Below are positions 45,671-57,685 of a stretch of DNA of 64,000 bases, one piece after another; positions within the stretch are counted from its first letter, which is position 1; each line of letters begins with the position of its first letter. The DNA lies in assembly GCA_028023455.1 (NCBI GenBank), contig JAQFVV010006231.1:2749478-2813477 (forward strand), written 5' to 3'. A model generated the notes under the pieces. The model saw only the letters and a list, made by a program, of their open reading frames with translations, did not search any database and was not told where the DNA came from. The stretch comes from Epiperipatus broadwayi. Taxonomy: Eukaryota > Onychophora > Udeonychophora > Euonychophora > Peripatidae. The position numbers were made by a program, and so were the translations under genes.

Positions 45671-48600
45671 TGAAACAGTCAGCTTTGTCAATTCTCCTGT
45701 TTCACCTACTATATACTATAGTAGTATTTCTATATCAGTATCTATCACCAAATCCTCGTATATACAGTTAATATTATATCCAAATCAGGCTGGGTTTAAA
45801 TATAAAGGTATTAGTTATGTATGTGTGCGTATATTTTATGCTTACAAGATAAAAGGTGTATCTGTATATATAAAAAACCATATATACACACACATAGATT
45901 TCTAGGAGTAAATTAATGAAAACTGCATTGTATGTGTAACGAGAGACTACATATATGCAGGAAAGAATAATGTTAACAGATTTAAAACATTATAAATTTA
46001 TTTATTTAAAATATTTATTCTAAAGAAAATTAATATTTGAAATTATTGTATATTTCTGCATATATTGCTAAATTAAATAATCAAGTTACATATATAACCA
46101 GATGTTTTTCCATTTAGATTTGTTTTTGAAAAATTGCTATTATAAAATTCCATTTATAGATTTGTTTTCGAAAGATTGGTATTATAAAATTTGATCTTTC
46201 TCACTGAAGTTTTAATCTTTTTCGCTGAAGTATAACCTAATTACCAAACTAAAAAGTAACACTAACCTCTAGGATAAATTATCCTGAGTGATTAAAAAGA
46301 AATAGTGAATGAGATGTAAAACTGCGCTATAAGAAATAAAAACAAAGTAATTATATGATTCTAGGAATACAGCGAGAAAATTATCAAAACAAATCTAGAA
46401 AATTACTATAACTGAGAAGAGGGGGGTAAGCTGAATATATAAGCTTCTGTGGCCATTTTGAAAGGAGTCGGACATTATTTTCATTCAACCACTTATGTTT
46501 AAAATTGTTAATGAAGATGAAAGTTGAATAGAAGGCATTTTCTCTTGCCTTTCAGACCCAGGAGTCTACTGATGCAGAAAACATCAAGAGGAGAAGCCAT
46601 GTGATGAAGCAGATGCCCATCTCCAATCCTCAACATGAAACAAGTACAAACAGCCGAGAGCCTGGTAAAAACTTTCCTCTACTTAAAGATTAATAACTCG
46701 GATAAAATGCGATAATTCCTAAAGCTAGCTAAATTTAAACTCTATGGCCATAGCAATAATGTAAATTTAAAACCACTACTAAATGTAATTTTGATTTCCT
46801 TATTTTTCTTTAAATCCACTACTAAATGTAATTTTGATTTCTTTTGTTTTCACCTTAAAATCTTGCCTGATTTACATTTAATCTGATTTACATGTAGTTT
46901 AATATTTGATTTAGTTTAATAATAATTTGAGTTAATATCATATTTATTGATTTATGTATTCATTAATTTATGTGTTGGTTTACTAAGTTATCTCGATTGA
47001 TCTAGTTCAACGTAATTACAGTTTTGATAAACAGAGAAAAATTCTCCACAGATTGCCACCTGTGCTAAACAGAGTAATCAATGGATGCTCTGTTTATCAA
47101 CAATTAATGTGCTAGTATAGGAAATGTGATCATGTGATGCTTAATGGTTTAATTACAGTTTTCTGACTTATTTAGTTGTGACTTGCTTAAAGTGATTGAT
47201 TTTAAATTAATTATTATAAATTTCATTACGTATAATTTTAAATGCTTTATTCCAAATTGTGTCTAATTTTAACTGTTTCATTCTAAAATGATCATTAAGT
47301 TTCTAGATTATTTTATATGTATTTTAACTTAATGATATGTGCTTTTACATATTTTAATATAATAATAATATTTGCCTTAATTAATTCATGTACACCACTT
47401 TAGTTTGTCTTGAACTGGGTCATATCAGATATAAACGAATTGTGTTGCAATTCAATTTTAAACTATCCCAAAACAGAGTCAAATTCTAGATATCTGTTCA
47501 TTAAGCTTACATTTTTAGTAAATCTATGCCAAGTTTTATGGTTTGTGCTATATTTATTTGAAAGGGAATTTTACTATTGAATAAATGCTTAGTGAGGAGC
47601 TATCACATTTTCACACCTAGAGAATAATAGAGTCTAGGATGCAAAAGAAAACCGTTTCGGAAAGGGTTGAAATAGCTTGTTTTAAGAATTAATTAGAAAT
47701 CTTACAGCTGTTTTAAAATAGATTCGCTTTCGAGATATTTAACTAATGTTTAGCTGGAGTGATTGAGATACAGCATAGAGCTATAATTATATCTTAATGC
47801 CCAATAAAATGCTGTACTTTCTTCTAGAGTTATAAATTTCTATATAGATAGCTTTATAAATTAGATTTCTAATTTTTCCTTAATAGCATAATTATACATG
47901 CTACCTAATGAACTGATATACGGTAGTTTCACGAAGGAAACTAGTGTTTAGCGTCATTAAATTTTAATTATGTAATGTGGTCAGTGGTGCGAGTGTGTTT
48001 TTAAATGCTATGGCATATATATATATTTGTTGCTGTATTCCTTAATGGTTTGTACGTGGTCACGCTGCACCATTACTCTTAGTTCGGGCCATTTTCTTCT
48101 TCAAAATGGTGGATGGGTTCGAACCTCCCCATACTGTATTCTTAGAAACGGAGCATAAGACTCCCATTCAAATAAATTGCTCGATTAGCTGGACTAAAGG
48201 TCATTTATTTACACAGCAATGAATACGGTGAAAAGAGAACCGTTACTTGGTAAAAATCTCATAAAAAGACACACTCGAGACGCAAGTGCTATATCAGACT
48301 TTATATTTTTTATACGCCATGGTATCTGAAGTCTGACTGCCAATCATCAGTTCATCCCGCCATAGTAATTATATTTTCAGCTTTGATCTGAATTCGAGTC
48401 TAGTTCTATAAGTACATAGACTATATAGAGAATATTAAGTATTCATGTTTAATAAAATATCATATTCTTTAGCAATATGTATAATCACTTTTGCTAGCTC
48501 TAGAGCGGATCTAGGCCCCACTATATAGCATGAGCTAGGCATAGATAGTCATGAGCAAATTAACCTTGATTTATAATGTAATCTTAAAGCTCATGAAAAT

Positions 48601-49409
48601 ATAAATTTTAACACGTATAATTTCTTTATCACCTGTGAGTGATATCTAGATGTAGCAAATTCAATTAAATTATTTGTAATCCAAACTACAATCACCTGCG
48701 CGTGATTGGCAATGCTATATAAACAGTTAAATCATCACCTACGAGTGATATATGTATTTGCAATAAACCTAATGTAACTAACCAAAATGATTAATGTCAC
48801 CTGTGAGTGATTTACATTGTACCAAATGTATATCTAAATTAAAGCCATATGTAAACTAGGCAAACCATAGATGATTATAACTTCAGTCATCACTTGCGTG
48901 TGAATCCCAAACTCAAATATGAAATTGTATCCCTAACTTAGTCACCTGCGCGTGATATAACCCATATAGCCACGTTATAGTCATCATTTAATTTAATAAT
49001 TTTGATATTTATTTTTAATTAAATTGTGTTTAAATTTAACTTCTGTGTCATGTCTCAATGTTGCTAATTGGTAAGTCTTTATTGATTAGTTAATCATTAG
49101 TTAAGAATCACAATCCATATTTTATAATTATGTTCTGCCACACCCATCGTCTATATAGCTATACTCGTTAATAAGTCAACTTATCCTAGTCTTGTGCTTT
49201 ACTGATATGCTATTGCCGGCGCGTGATAAAGAAGATGCTGCTGTGGCTTCATATGTGTCATCCGCAAGGTGGTAAATCTTTGAGCATTAGTAAAGGAGTT
49301 GGGGCTATATCAGACAACGTGGTTCGTACCACTCTATGCTGGTCAGCCTTGGTATGATTTACTAAAGTTCTGGATTTTGTTGCGCGAATGTACAGATTTG
49401 ACTATTACA
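45671..49409 (+). repeat. Element A 3' LTR (3,739 bp)
   Basis: Begins TGAAACAGTC, ends ATTACA, followed by ATAT. It lacks the 2,955-bp insertion and the two small duplications found in the 5' copy, so it gives the ancestral length. It contains the TATA box (46436-46443), a truncated copy of MITE family M (about 47020-47160) and the six-palindrome array (48628-48956). At 3.7 kb it is far longer than usual gypsy LTRs (a few hundred bp to about 2 kb). Confidence 0.92.
47015..47160. mobile_element. MITE family M relic inside the LTR
   Basis: The segment has TTGATAAACAGAG at its left and CTCTGTTTATCAA at its right, with CTCCACAGATTGCCACCTGTGCTAAA and AGAGTAATCAATGGATGC between and ATGTGCTAGTATAGGAAATG then GATCATGTGATGCTTA after. 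These blocks align with the copy at 56652-56880. It occurs at the same place in the 5' LTR (33195-33340), so it was captured before this insertion. Confidence 0.7.
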
Positions 49410-50260
49410 ATATATTTAACTAGTTTACGGAATTTATTCTTACCCTTATTAAAAGCTCTTTTCAAATATTCAAAACCACCAATCTGTTCTATAATTTTCT
49501 GACTAATGATTAACTTTTTTTTCCTCAGCCTATTTTTATTGCCTTAGTTTTATCTGGTTTATTTCACTTCAAACTTTCTACAAGCTCAATCATCATTACT
49601 CTTTGCAATTATTGCCATATTATTAGCAATTACAATGTATTTACATAGTATCCATTTTTATTATATAAATGAGAATGTTTGTTACTTAAATAATTCAAAT
49701 ATTGCACCAAATGTTGATGAATTTTGCATGATTTTCTTTCCTTTTTTTCCTGAGAATTATATATACTATGGATGGTAATTGTTTTAACAACTTTCGTAAT
49801 TTGCAATATAAAAATAACTATTTTTAAATACTTTCATAAAAATTGAAAAAGATGATAGCATTGATTAAAGATTATAGATATTGGACAATTTTTTAAATAG
49901 GTACAAACCAAGTTGTATCCTGCATATTAAAATATATACTGCAGAAAAATATACTTTTTGATAAAACAAAGTAAAATTTGATTTTGTAAATATATTTTAA
50001 AATAATTGAATTGCATTTGTACTAGATATTTAATTTGTTGTGTGTAAAACATGATCAAAATACCAGGATGTTAAAATTTAGCTGTATAACTGACTGCAAA
50101 ATGTTATATTTTTTGTAATACAGCTGGTAATAAATCATGTATTATTGTTTCATTTAAATAATATATAAACCATGGAAACAGCTACAAATTGCACTATATT
50201 ATTTTATGCTACTAATATGAGCAAAGCCACTGGTACAGCTAGTATTAAATTAAAGAATAA
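49410..50260. other. AT-rich intron sequence, no gene seen
   Basis: Host sequence after element A; no frames or elements recognised. Confidence 0.5.
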
Positions 50261-50310
50261 AATTAAAATTGGGAATAGAAGGGTTAAATCTTCTATTCCC
50301 AATTTTAATT
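50261..50310. repeat. Perfect 21-bp inverted repeat with 8-nt loop
   Basis: AATTAAAATTGGGAATAGAAG (50261-50281) and its exact complement (50290-50310) flank GGTTAAAT. A transcript would form a perfect 21-bp hairpin. It lies within a 62-codon frame (50172-50360) that I do not regard as a gene. It could be a micro-inversion duplication, a MITE core, or a small hairpin RNA precursor; nothing decides between these. Confidence 0.9.
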
Positions 50311-50389
50311 CCATCTTAATTCAAGATAATATTTATTTAATAACTCTCCCAAAACTGTAATAAATAAAATAAGTGATAAAACACATCTT

Positions 50390-51000
50390 TCCATGTATCT
50401 GAGCTCGTATCTACGTCTTTTATATGAAAATTGTCTAACATTTATATCTTCTGATTTATAAACAAAAAATGTGTTTTTCTTCCAATATAGTCTTCCTCTC
50501 CCTTTTTTTTTTTAAACAGCAAAATACTTCAATTTATTTTATCAAATACCTTTTCAAATTTAATTAAATATATATATCTTTTTTTTGTCTCTCTCTTTAT
50601 TTGGTTTTTCTTAATGACTATTCTCGTCACTCCAATTACATTTTTGACCCTTTATTTTTTTAAATCCAAACCATTCTTCAGATAAGGGTATGTTTAATCT
50701 ATTACAAATCCAATCATTCAAGATCTGCAATTATATTTTAGATACATGGGAGATTAAACTAGCTGTTATTAAAATGTTCTCATTTTCCAATTAGATCTTT
50801 TTTTAATGATCTGTAACTGTTCAAAAGAATTTTCTATCATTCTTCTGAGTCTTAAATTACATTACAACTAATTATTAATTTTCTTTAATATTTTTCTAAT
50901 AGCCTTCAATAATTCAATTGGATTCTGCTCAGTTTTTTTGCACCTTCACAATATTCGTTTCACATCATGATTTTACAATTTTGTTTATTGCACAATTCCC
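50390..51000 (-). pseudogene. Decayed LINE reverse transcriptase fragment
   Basis: On the minus strand near 50540-50570 the text KFEKVFDKIN resembles the (D)YEKAFD.V motif of LINE RTs. It is preceded at a plausible distance by NGLDLKK (about 50660-50690), which aligns loosely with the FGFRKG segment, and followed by RLYWKKNTFFV. Many stops; old. Confidence 0.4.
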
Positions 51001-51039
51001 CTCTACCTACTTTTTTTTTCATTCAGTATATTAATATAA

Positions 51040-51475
51040 GGATAATAAGTTTTTACTTGTGGATCTGAGACTTGGACACTTAATAAAAGAGTAATACAGA
51101 AGCTTTGGACCACTCAAAGAAATATGAAGAAATGTATGTTAGAAGTAACAGGGAGAGACTGAAAATGCAATATATGCGTAAGAGAATAAACAGGTGTTTC
51201 TGACATTGTTGAAAGAATTAAAAGACTGAAGTGGAATTGAGATTGCCATATTTCTAGAAGAAATGATTAAAGATGGACAATTGAAATCTTAAATAGGATT
51301 CCAAGATATTATAAAAGATCCAGAAAGAGACCACATGTGAGATGGATGGATGAAATAAAAAAGTGTGCAGGGTAATGTAAAGAAGAGAAGCTAGAGATTG
51401 AAGAAGATGGATTGAACTTGGAGAGACCTTCGTCCAGCAGTGGATTGATAATGGTTGATGATGATGAAGTGGCAG
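51040..51475 (+). pseudogene. RTE-like LINE 3' end (C-terminal region and tail)
   Basis: From about 51055 the frame reads CGSETWTLNKR, then KLWTTQRNMKKCMLEVTGRD, VERIKRLKW, and RSRKRPHVRWMDEIKKCAG, ending GETFVQQWID. This is the conserved C-terminal tail of RTE/CR1-like LINE ORF2 (G.ETWTL..., ...R.RGRP..RW.D.I...). Stops and frameshifts are present. It ends in GATGATGATGA at about 51450-51465, a simple-repeat tail typical of RTE elements. It is 5'-truncated; the minus-strand RT just upstream is a different insertion or an inverted piece. Confidence 0.8.
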
Positions 51476-52949
51476 ATCCAGAGCTAAAGACTTTTGGACT
51501 GATTCTTAAAAAATTAACTCAGTTTGATTAAATGATTGACTTATTGTTATACTTTGCTGCTTAAATATCAGTTGACCTACCAAACAACTGGTGACACAAT
51601 CATTTATTTATTAAAATATGTTTTAATTTAGTTTGTATTTATTCCTGATAATTTAATATTTTTTAAACCTTGATATGTTTCATAATTATGATTCATATTT
51701 GTCATTTTTTTAAAAAATATCATTAGAAATTATTTTTGAAATCTGCTTTTCAATTGAATGTAAAAGGTTAGCAAAGAAAATCAAAAATAGACTCTAATTG
51801 TATAATGTGATCAACTCTAATAAAAACTAAATATAACTATTTTCAAAAATAATTCAGATTACAACAATAAAAAAATGCAGAGTAAAAGTATATAAATTTA
51901 ATTTTATCACTTATAATAAATTTCAAAAGCTTTCGAAAACTTAAAGTCTTCAAAATGTACACTCAGCAAACAATAGTTATGTTTGATTCTGAGATACTAA
52001 ATTTAAATTGCTTAATTTTAAATAAACGAAACATTCTATTCCTAAAAAGTATAATTGGATATAAAAGTAGAACTAATTTAAAATGTCATATTACATACTC
52101 ACATATGATCATGTTTTTGTGATTCAAGAGCCATCTGTTATCACAATTTAAAAACTTTATATCAATTTATAAACTTTAAATCACATAATATAATGAAAAA
52201 TATTGGAAAATGGTCTTTTATATTACTATTTAAAATAAAATCATTAATTATAATTTAATGATTTAAAATTAACTTATTAAAATAATATCTGTGCCTTCTT
52301 ATATAAGATTTTTAAAATATTTATTTTTCTATGCAAGTTGATATTTAATACTTGAAATCCAATATGAAATATTTAAACAGTGTCTATTAAATTAGAGAGA
52401 TTTGGATACCCAGAAAAAACATACTATTGTTAACCCATCTTATCAAGATCGGATTGAACATATAATAAAACTGACCAATCAAATGACAATGAAATTAATT
52501 AAATAGCCAATAGTGTAAACAGATCAATTGAACCAGCTAAGTCAGTGAATCAGATTGTTTCCCATTAAGAAAAGAGATCTCATTATATTTTGGAAATCTT
52601 TTCGAGAAAGACAACACCAGACAACTATTAGAAGACAAGAAGCTCATTGTCCAATATGTAGTAGAATGCAGTGAGACAGTGCTCAAGTCTAACAGGAAGC
52701 TGCTATTTAGTGACATCATCATACCTGCACACAAGGCAATCTATCTATCAGGGTTCAAAAAGGGTGTCTCAAGATTTCTTCCCAAGCATTAGTTATACCA
52801 TTAACAATTAAGCTTTAACAATTCTCTAACCACAATGAGATAAACTTCTATATTTAAACTATTTCTTTTTATTATAAATATCTTAATATTTAGTTTTGAG
52901 TCATATGATATTATTGAATGACTGGAACATTATTCTGGCAATATTGTAA
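51476..52949. other. AT-rich intron sequence, no gene seen
   Basis: No recognisable element. The 65-codon minus-strand frame at 52537-52734 lacks any known domain. Confidence 0.45.
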
Positions 52950-53330
52950 ATGCAAACAAAATGCATACTATTGTAACTGATTATGTAAGATTGATTAAAA
53001 CTTATAGAAGAATTTAGAATGAAATTAAGTGTAAAGAAATCTAAAGCAATGAAAATTTATAATGGAATAAAAATATTAAGAATAACCATTAGACAGAAAG
53101 TTATACAACAGATTAATACTTTTTAATATTATTGTGACTGAAATAACAATATAGATAATAGTACAAAAATTGTGAAGGCTAAACAGGTGTTTAATAAACT
53201 TTAAAGGTTATTTTATGGTTCATTATAATTTAAAAATGAAACTTTGTGGATGTCATTTTATATGGAACAGAGACATGGGCAGTTATATAAAAAAAATTAA
53301 AATTTGTAGAAATATGAATTTTAAAAATGA
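52950..53330 (+). pseudogene. Decayed LINE fragment (RT C-terminal part)
   Basis: Broken plus-strand text reads EEFRMKLSVKKSKAMKI, then (after stops) NNNIDNSTKIVKAKQVFNKL and a MSFYMEQRHGQ stretch. These fit the N.KK(T/S)K.M...., EI..RI..AK.AF... and LYG.ETW parts of RTE/jockey-type LINEs in order. Heavily mutated. Confidence 0.5.
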
Positions 53331-54639
53331 AAAGATAAGTTGAAAAGATAAATTCTGAAAATGTAGATTAAGAATGAAAAGTTAAAAATGAGTTTTATGA
53401 TGATTATGCAAATTAATCTTTAAATACAAATATGGTTACAAATATCACATGCTATCCTTCTAATTTATTTATTTGATGTCTTGCATTGCTGTTTTTATGA
53501 TTACTATTATCACTTATTTACTTCATCTAGAAAATTGAAGAATGTACAAAGAGATTTTATGAATTTGCCTTTATATTTTTAGAATTTAGCCTTAAATGAA
53601 ATTTTTAGTACTTTACTTTATACCAGTAAGCGACTAGTGTTTTACTTTTATACAATAAGTGGAACAAAATAATACCTGTATATATAACTAATTTAATTGC
53701 TATAATTTTTTTACTATGATAAAAATCCCCTATATTTTAACTTAATTCTAGCAGACATTGGAATCTGTATAATATCTTATCATCTAGTTATACTTTTCTA
53801 CACACCCAAAAAATAACTATATTTAAATTTTGATTCAGATTCTCAAGTTGACAATCATCCACCCTAAAAGTTACTGAAGATTTTTTTTTCTATTCCTGAC
53901 AGATAATGAACTTGAGGGTGGGGGGAACAATTGTTAATTGAACGTGTTCATAAATTTTGAGTTAATGGATTAAATTGTAAACATCAACCAAACTCTATAA
54001 ATCATCATTTTAATTTTTAAAGATATTGCAATTATCAATATGCCATAAGTATAGAAGCCTAGAAGTTGAAGTTTTTGTTTTTAATGAATTCAAATTAAAA
54101 ATTTTACCATGCATGCTCCATGAAGCTATTTACAAACTAGTCTAAAAACTATAGTCATAATAGCAGAAAACAAAATTGAGGCAAACCCTGTAATTTTATT
54201 GCCAGGCAAATATAAAAAAGTGTGCTTTGTTTTAGTTTTTATTGTTTGGCCAAGACATCTGAATCAATAAATCAAAAAGATTTGTGGCAATATTTGAAGT
54301 CTTTTGGATTTGGTGACAACATCTTGACTAAACAATAAACACTATATTGTAAATCACACTTTTTTTATATATCCTGCGAATAAAAAAAAATATGCCTAAT
54401 GCTTCTTCATTATTTAAATTTAAATTAAGTATCTGATAACTACTCATCATTACAGTCTTTGAAAGTACTTCTGTTTCAGCGGTCCATGACAGGTCATGTG
54501 ATAATTACTGCAGTCTTTGAATCAAGTGGCACAACTTTTATTATTTATATATTTTAAAAAATTTCAGTAACATTGAAGCTGACATATCAATATTTTAAAC
54601 TTCAATTATTTCATTTGCATCTTTAGTCTTTCTATCTGC
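53331..54639. other. AT-rich intron sequence, no gene seen
   Basis: No recognisable element or credible frame. Confidence 0.45.
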
Positions 54640-54850
54640 TTGAAATATTATTATATACAAGAATCTCCCATTTTTACTTTTTGTAATTGCTCATGCCTCA
54701 GTTCCATGTAAAGCTATTTTCTTTTCATCTGTTTAAAACATTCTATTAAAGTGCCTCCAATTCTTTTCTCACCATTTTCTGATTGTTCGTATTCTGTTCC
54801 ATATAAAGCTATACTCCAAAGAAAATCATTCAATTGAATCTTCATCTTTT
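54640..54850 (-). pseudogene. Possible LINE C-terminal scraps
   Basis: On the minus strand two short pieces resemble the LYG(A/S)ETWT motif region: LYGTEYEQ (about 54790-54815) and ALHGTEA (about 54695-54720). Very degraded; low confidence. Confidence 0.25.
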
Positions 54851-55370
54851 TTTATTTAAGTTAAGAACATAAAATTTGTAAATGATAGATTTGATATATA
54901 TGATTATATTATTAAATATGTACTAACGTCCTATGATGCTTTTTGAGTATTGTTAATAAATAATTGAATTCTTTCTAACTATGGTCTTAATAACTTTTTA
55001 CAATTAGAAAATGAACACTTTTTATTGTACTTCAAGATTTTATATATAAAACTATCTTGAAATTCAACAGCCAGAGGAGACATATTAAACCAACCAGTGT
55101 ATTTAATGTAATTTGCTTTGTTTGACTATTTAATACTTGCTTCTCTAGCTATTAAAGTTTAATGAAGCTTTACATATAAAAATATTGGAATACAATGAGA
55201 AGAGGCTTTTGTTTTTATTGTAAAAATTATTTAACATGGTATCTAGAAGGAATTTCAATTATTTATAAATGTTGTTGTAGTAAATAGCATCCACCCCCAC
55301 TTTAGTATTTGACAGTATGAATAATAGGAAATAGGAACTTAAAGTGGAAGCATGTGTTGTTTGTTATAAC

Positions 55371-55963
55371 TAGGGTGACCAGATATCCCAATTTTTCAGG
55401 ATTTGTCCCTATTTTTGATTAGATGTCACACTGTCCCCAAAATGTCTTTTTGGGACCATTATATATCCCAATTTTCAAATACTCATAATTATTATTTGTC
55501 TTACGTAAATAATTGATTGCAAAAATGATAGTTTCTTGGCCCTCTCTGTCCATTTCAGTCTCTACAGTAATATAACAACTTCAGACAAATTCCAAGACCA
55601 AAACAATCATTGCTATTATGTTATATGGCTTGGGTCTCAAGCTAGATGTGTTCTCATATCCAACATCACCTTGGAGCATGTGCAGTTGGATTTTTGTTGG
55701 CTAAAATTTGAACTGCACATTCACTTGCTTTGATTGACAGTGTAGTTGTACTAGTTCTTTGCTGATACAAATTTTCTATAGTGATAAAATTAATAGGAAT
55801 ATTAATAACCCTAAACAATAGACAACATGTCAAAGAGGAAGTGTACTTACAATGATGAATATACATAGGAATGGAGTTTTATATAAAAAAAAAAGGACAC
55901 AACGCCGTAAAAATGATTGGTTGTTATGTCCTGATTTTTGATCAAACCAGTCTGGTCATCCTA
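55371..55963 (+). mobile_element. Internally deleted hAT-type element, 593 bp
   Basis: Terminal inverted repeats TAGGGTGACCAGA at 55371 and TCTGGTCATCCTA ending 55963, with one mismatch. Flanking 8-mers GTTATAAC (55363-55370) and GTTATACA (55964-55971) agree at 6 of 8 positions, matching the 8-bp duplications of hAT transposons. Sub-terminal text (ATCCCAATTTTTCAGGATTTGTCCC) resembles hAT MITEs seen widely in animals. Inside, 55827-55868 keeps a start codon and the first 13 codons of a transposase-like frame, then a stop, so this derives from a longer element by deletion. Confidence 0.85.
55827..55868 (+). pseudogene. Leftover start of hAT transposase ORF (13 codons)
   Basis: Reads MSKRKCTYNDEYT then TAG. 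The MSKRKC..(N/D)DE opening is a common N-terminus of hAT-type (ZBED-like) transposases. Everything downstream has been deleted. Confidence 0.55.
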
Positions 55964-56651
55964 GTTATACAGCATTTATTATTTAAAACAATTAATACAT
56001 ATTAAAACAACTATTTTTATGATTAAAAGAAATATTATAATCCATAGTTCTTCTGAGAACAATTATGTGGAATATGAAAATGTATAAATATATCTGATGT
56101 TTGGCAAATATCATTCACCCTCAATTGGGAAAAAGTGTTATTATTTAATCAATTGAAAGGAATAGAAAGTTGTGAAGAATTAATTAAGATATGTAGAATA
56201 TGTGATATTACAGAACAAAAATCTTAAAAGACAAATTAAAATATTATTCGATCCTTTCCACCTTGGGTTTGATCTTCACTTTGATCACACTAAAATAGTT
56301 CGATCTGTAACTGATTGTTGTTTTTTATTCTGTATATTTTCTTCTACATATTTTAATTAATTCTTTACAACTTTCTATGTTTAGCAATGACTAGATAATA
56401 ACATCTTTTCCCAGCTGAAGGCAATTATTATTTTGTCAAAACATAGGATATATTTATACATTTTAATATTTATACATGGTTGTTCCTGAAAAATATGGGT
56501 TATATATATGTGTGTGTATGTGTGTGATAAATTATCATAAGTGCTAGAGAACTTATGCAACCAATAAAATTCCAAAAATACCAATGCACTCTTTATATAT
56601 TAGAAATTTATTATTTCATAACTATCCATTAGTTGAGGAAGAGGTGTGAAA

Positions 56652-56880
56652 TAAAACAGGCAAAACTCTCCATACAGCAGTGCCACTCAGTGCCAACCAG
56701 AGTAATCAGTGGATGCCAGAAGGCTTGAGTATGCACTAGATGGAGATTTTATGCACAAGCCTTCTGGCATCCATTGATTACTCTGGTTGGCACTGAGTGG
56801 CACTACTTTATGGAGAGTTTTGTCTGTTTTAATAACAGTTATGTGCTAGCATAAGAAATAGTGATCATGTGATGTTTAGA
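56652..56880. mobile_element. Fold-back MITE family M, copy 2
   Basis: Arms TAAAACAGGCAAAACTCTCC .. GCCACTCAGTGCC (left) and their complement (right, ending 56832) pair over about 80 bp. The tail ATAACAGTTATGTGCTAGC through GTGATCATGTGATGTTTAG follows to 56880. Compared with copy 1 it has a much shorter centre. Confidence 0.87.
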
Positions 56881-57529
56881 TGTTTGAAATACAGTACTTG
56901 AAATTTTACACCAATAATGAGAATTCAAATTTTATATTTATGTTTCAAAATTATTTTTAAAGCTTTCATATATTAAATCTTAGATGAAAATGTTTTGTAT
57001 TATATAACTAAGTTTAAACATTAAAATATGTCTGTGAATAGATCCAAGCTTTAAATTAAACTGGTCACAATCTAGATAATTAAAAATAAATAGTGAATTA
57101 TCATTTCTGATGAAACATTTTATGTGTTTCAAGCTTCTAACGTATCTGACAATAAGAAATAGCCTTTGAAGTGTATATATGGTAAAATAATGTAGTTGGA
57201 GTTGTTATTGTTTTTTTTTTACATATATGTTACAATATAAACATAAATATTAAATATGCATAGCTTTGTGTGTGCGTGCGTGTAAATTAAACAGAAATAA
57301 ACTATACTTTCAAGAGCTATGAATGCAGAACTTCGTGTCATTAAATGTAAGAAATGGGTATGTTTTTACATTTATTGATGTGTAAGAACTCTTTATTCAT
57401 AATTTTTGAAAGAGTAATTTACTTACATTTAATTTACAATATAATAGATTTTTAAAATATTAGGAGCTTGTTGATATATTTGAAATCTGATCAATATATA
57501 TAGATGTTAATACGAAGATTTTTATGGAT

Positions 57530-57685
57530 TACATATATAAATTATATATTTTTTAGGTTCATCTATTTACGATTTTTATTTCAAATGTACTGATGTTTTG
57601 AATTGATCAAGTGAAATGTGGTATATTTGTAATAAAAATCATAAACAGATGAATCTAAAAAATATATCATTTATATATATACTTT
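57530..57685. mobile_element. Small hairpin MITE, about 155 bp
   Basis: TATATTTTTTAGGTTCATCTATTTACGATTTTTATT (left, written in part) mirrors AATAAAAATCATAAACAGATGAATCTAAAAAATATA on the right. About 55 bp at the centre is unpaired. AT-rich flanks (ATATATA) prevent naming the target duplication. Confidence 0.75.

Larger units (their letters stand above)
31810..49409 (+). mobile_element. LTR element A: Ty3/gypsy retrotransposon with giant LTRs
   Basis: Long direct repeats (31810-38580 and 45671-49409) begin TGAAACA and end TGTTACA / TATTACA, which are near-inverse ends. ATAT lies outside both ends (31806-31809, 49410-49413) as a 4-bp target duplication. Between them, in + orientation, come a primer-site region, gag, protease, RT, RNase H and integrase remnants; RT before integrase places it in Ty3/gypsy. 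The RT and integrase text is typical of animal gypsy-type elements. Stops and frameshifts interrupt every domain. LTR-to-LTR mismatches of roughly 4-5% by eye, excluding indels, indicate a moderately old insertion. Confidence 0.9.
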
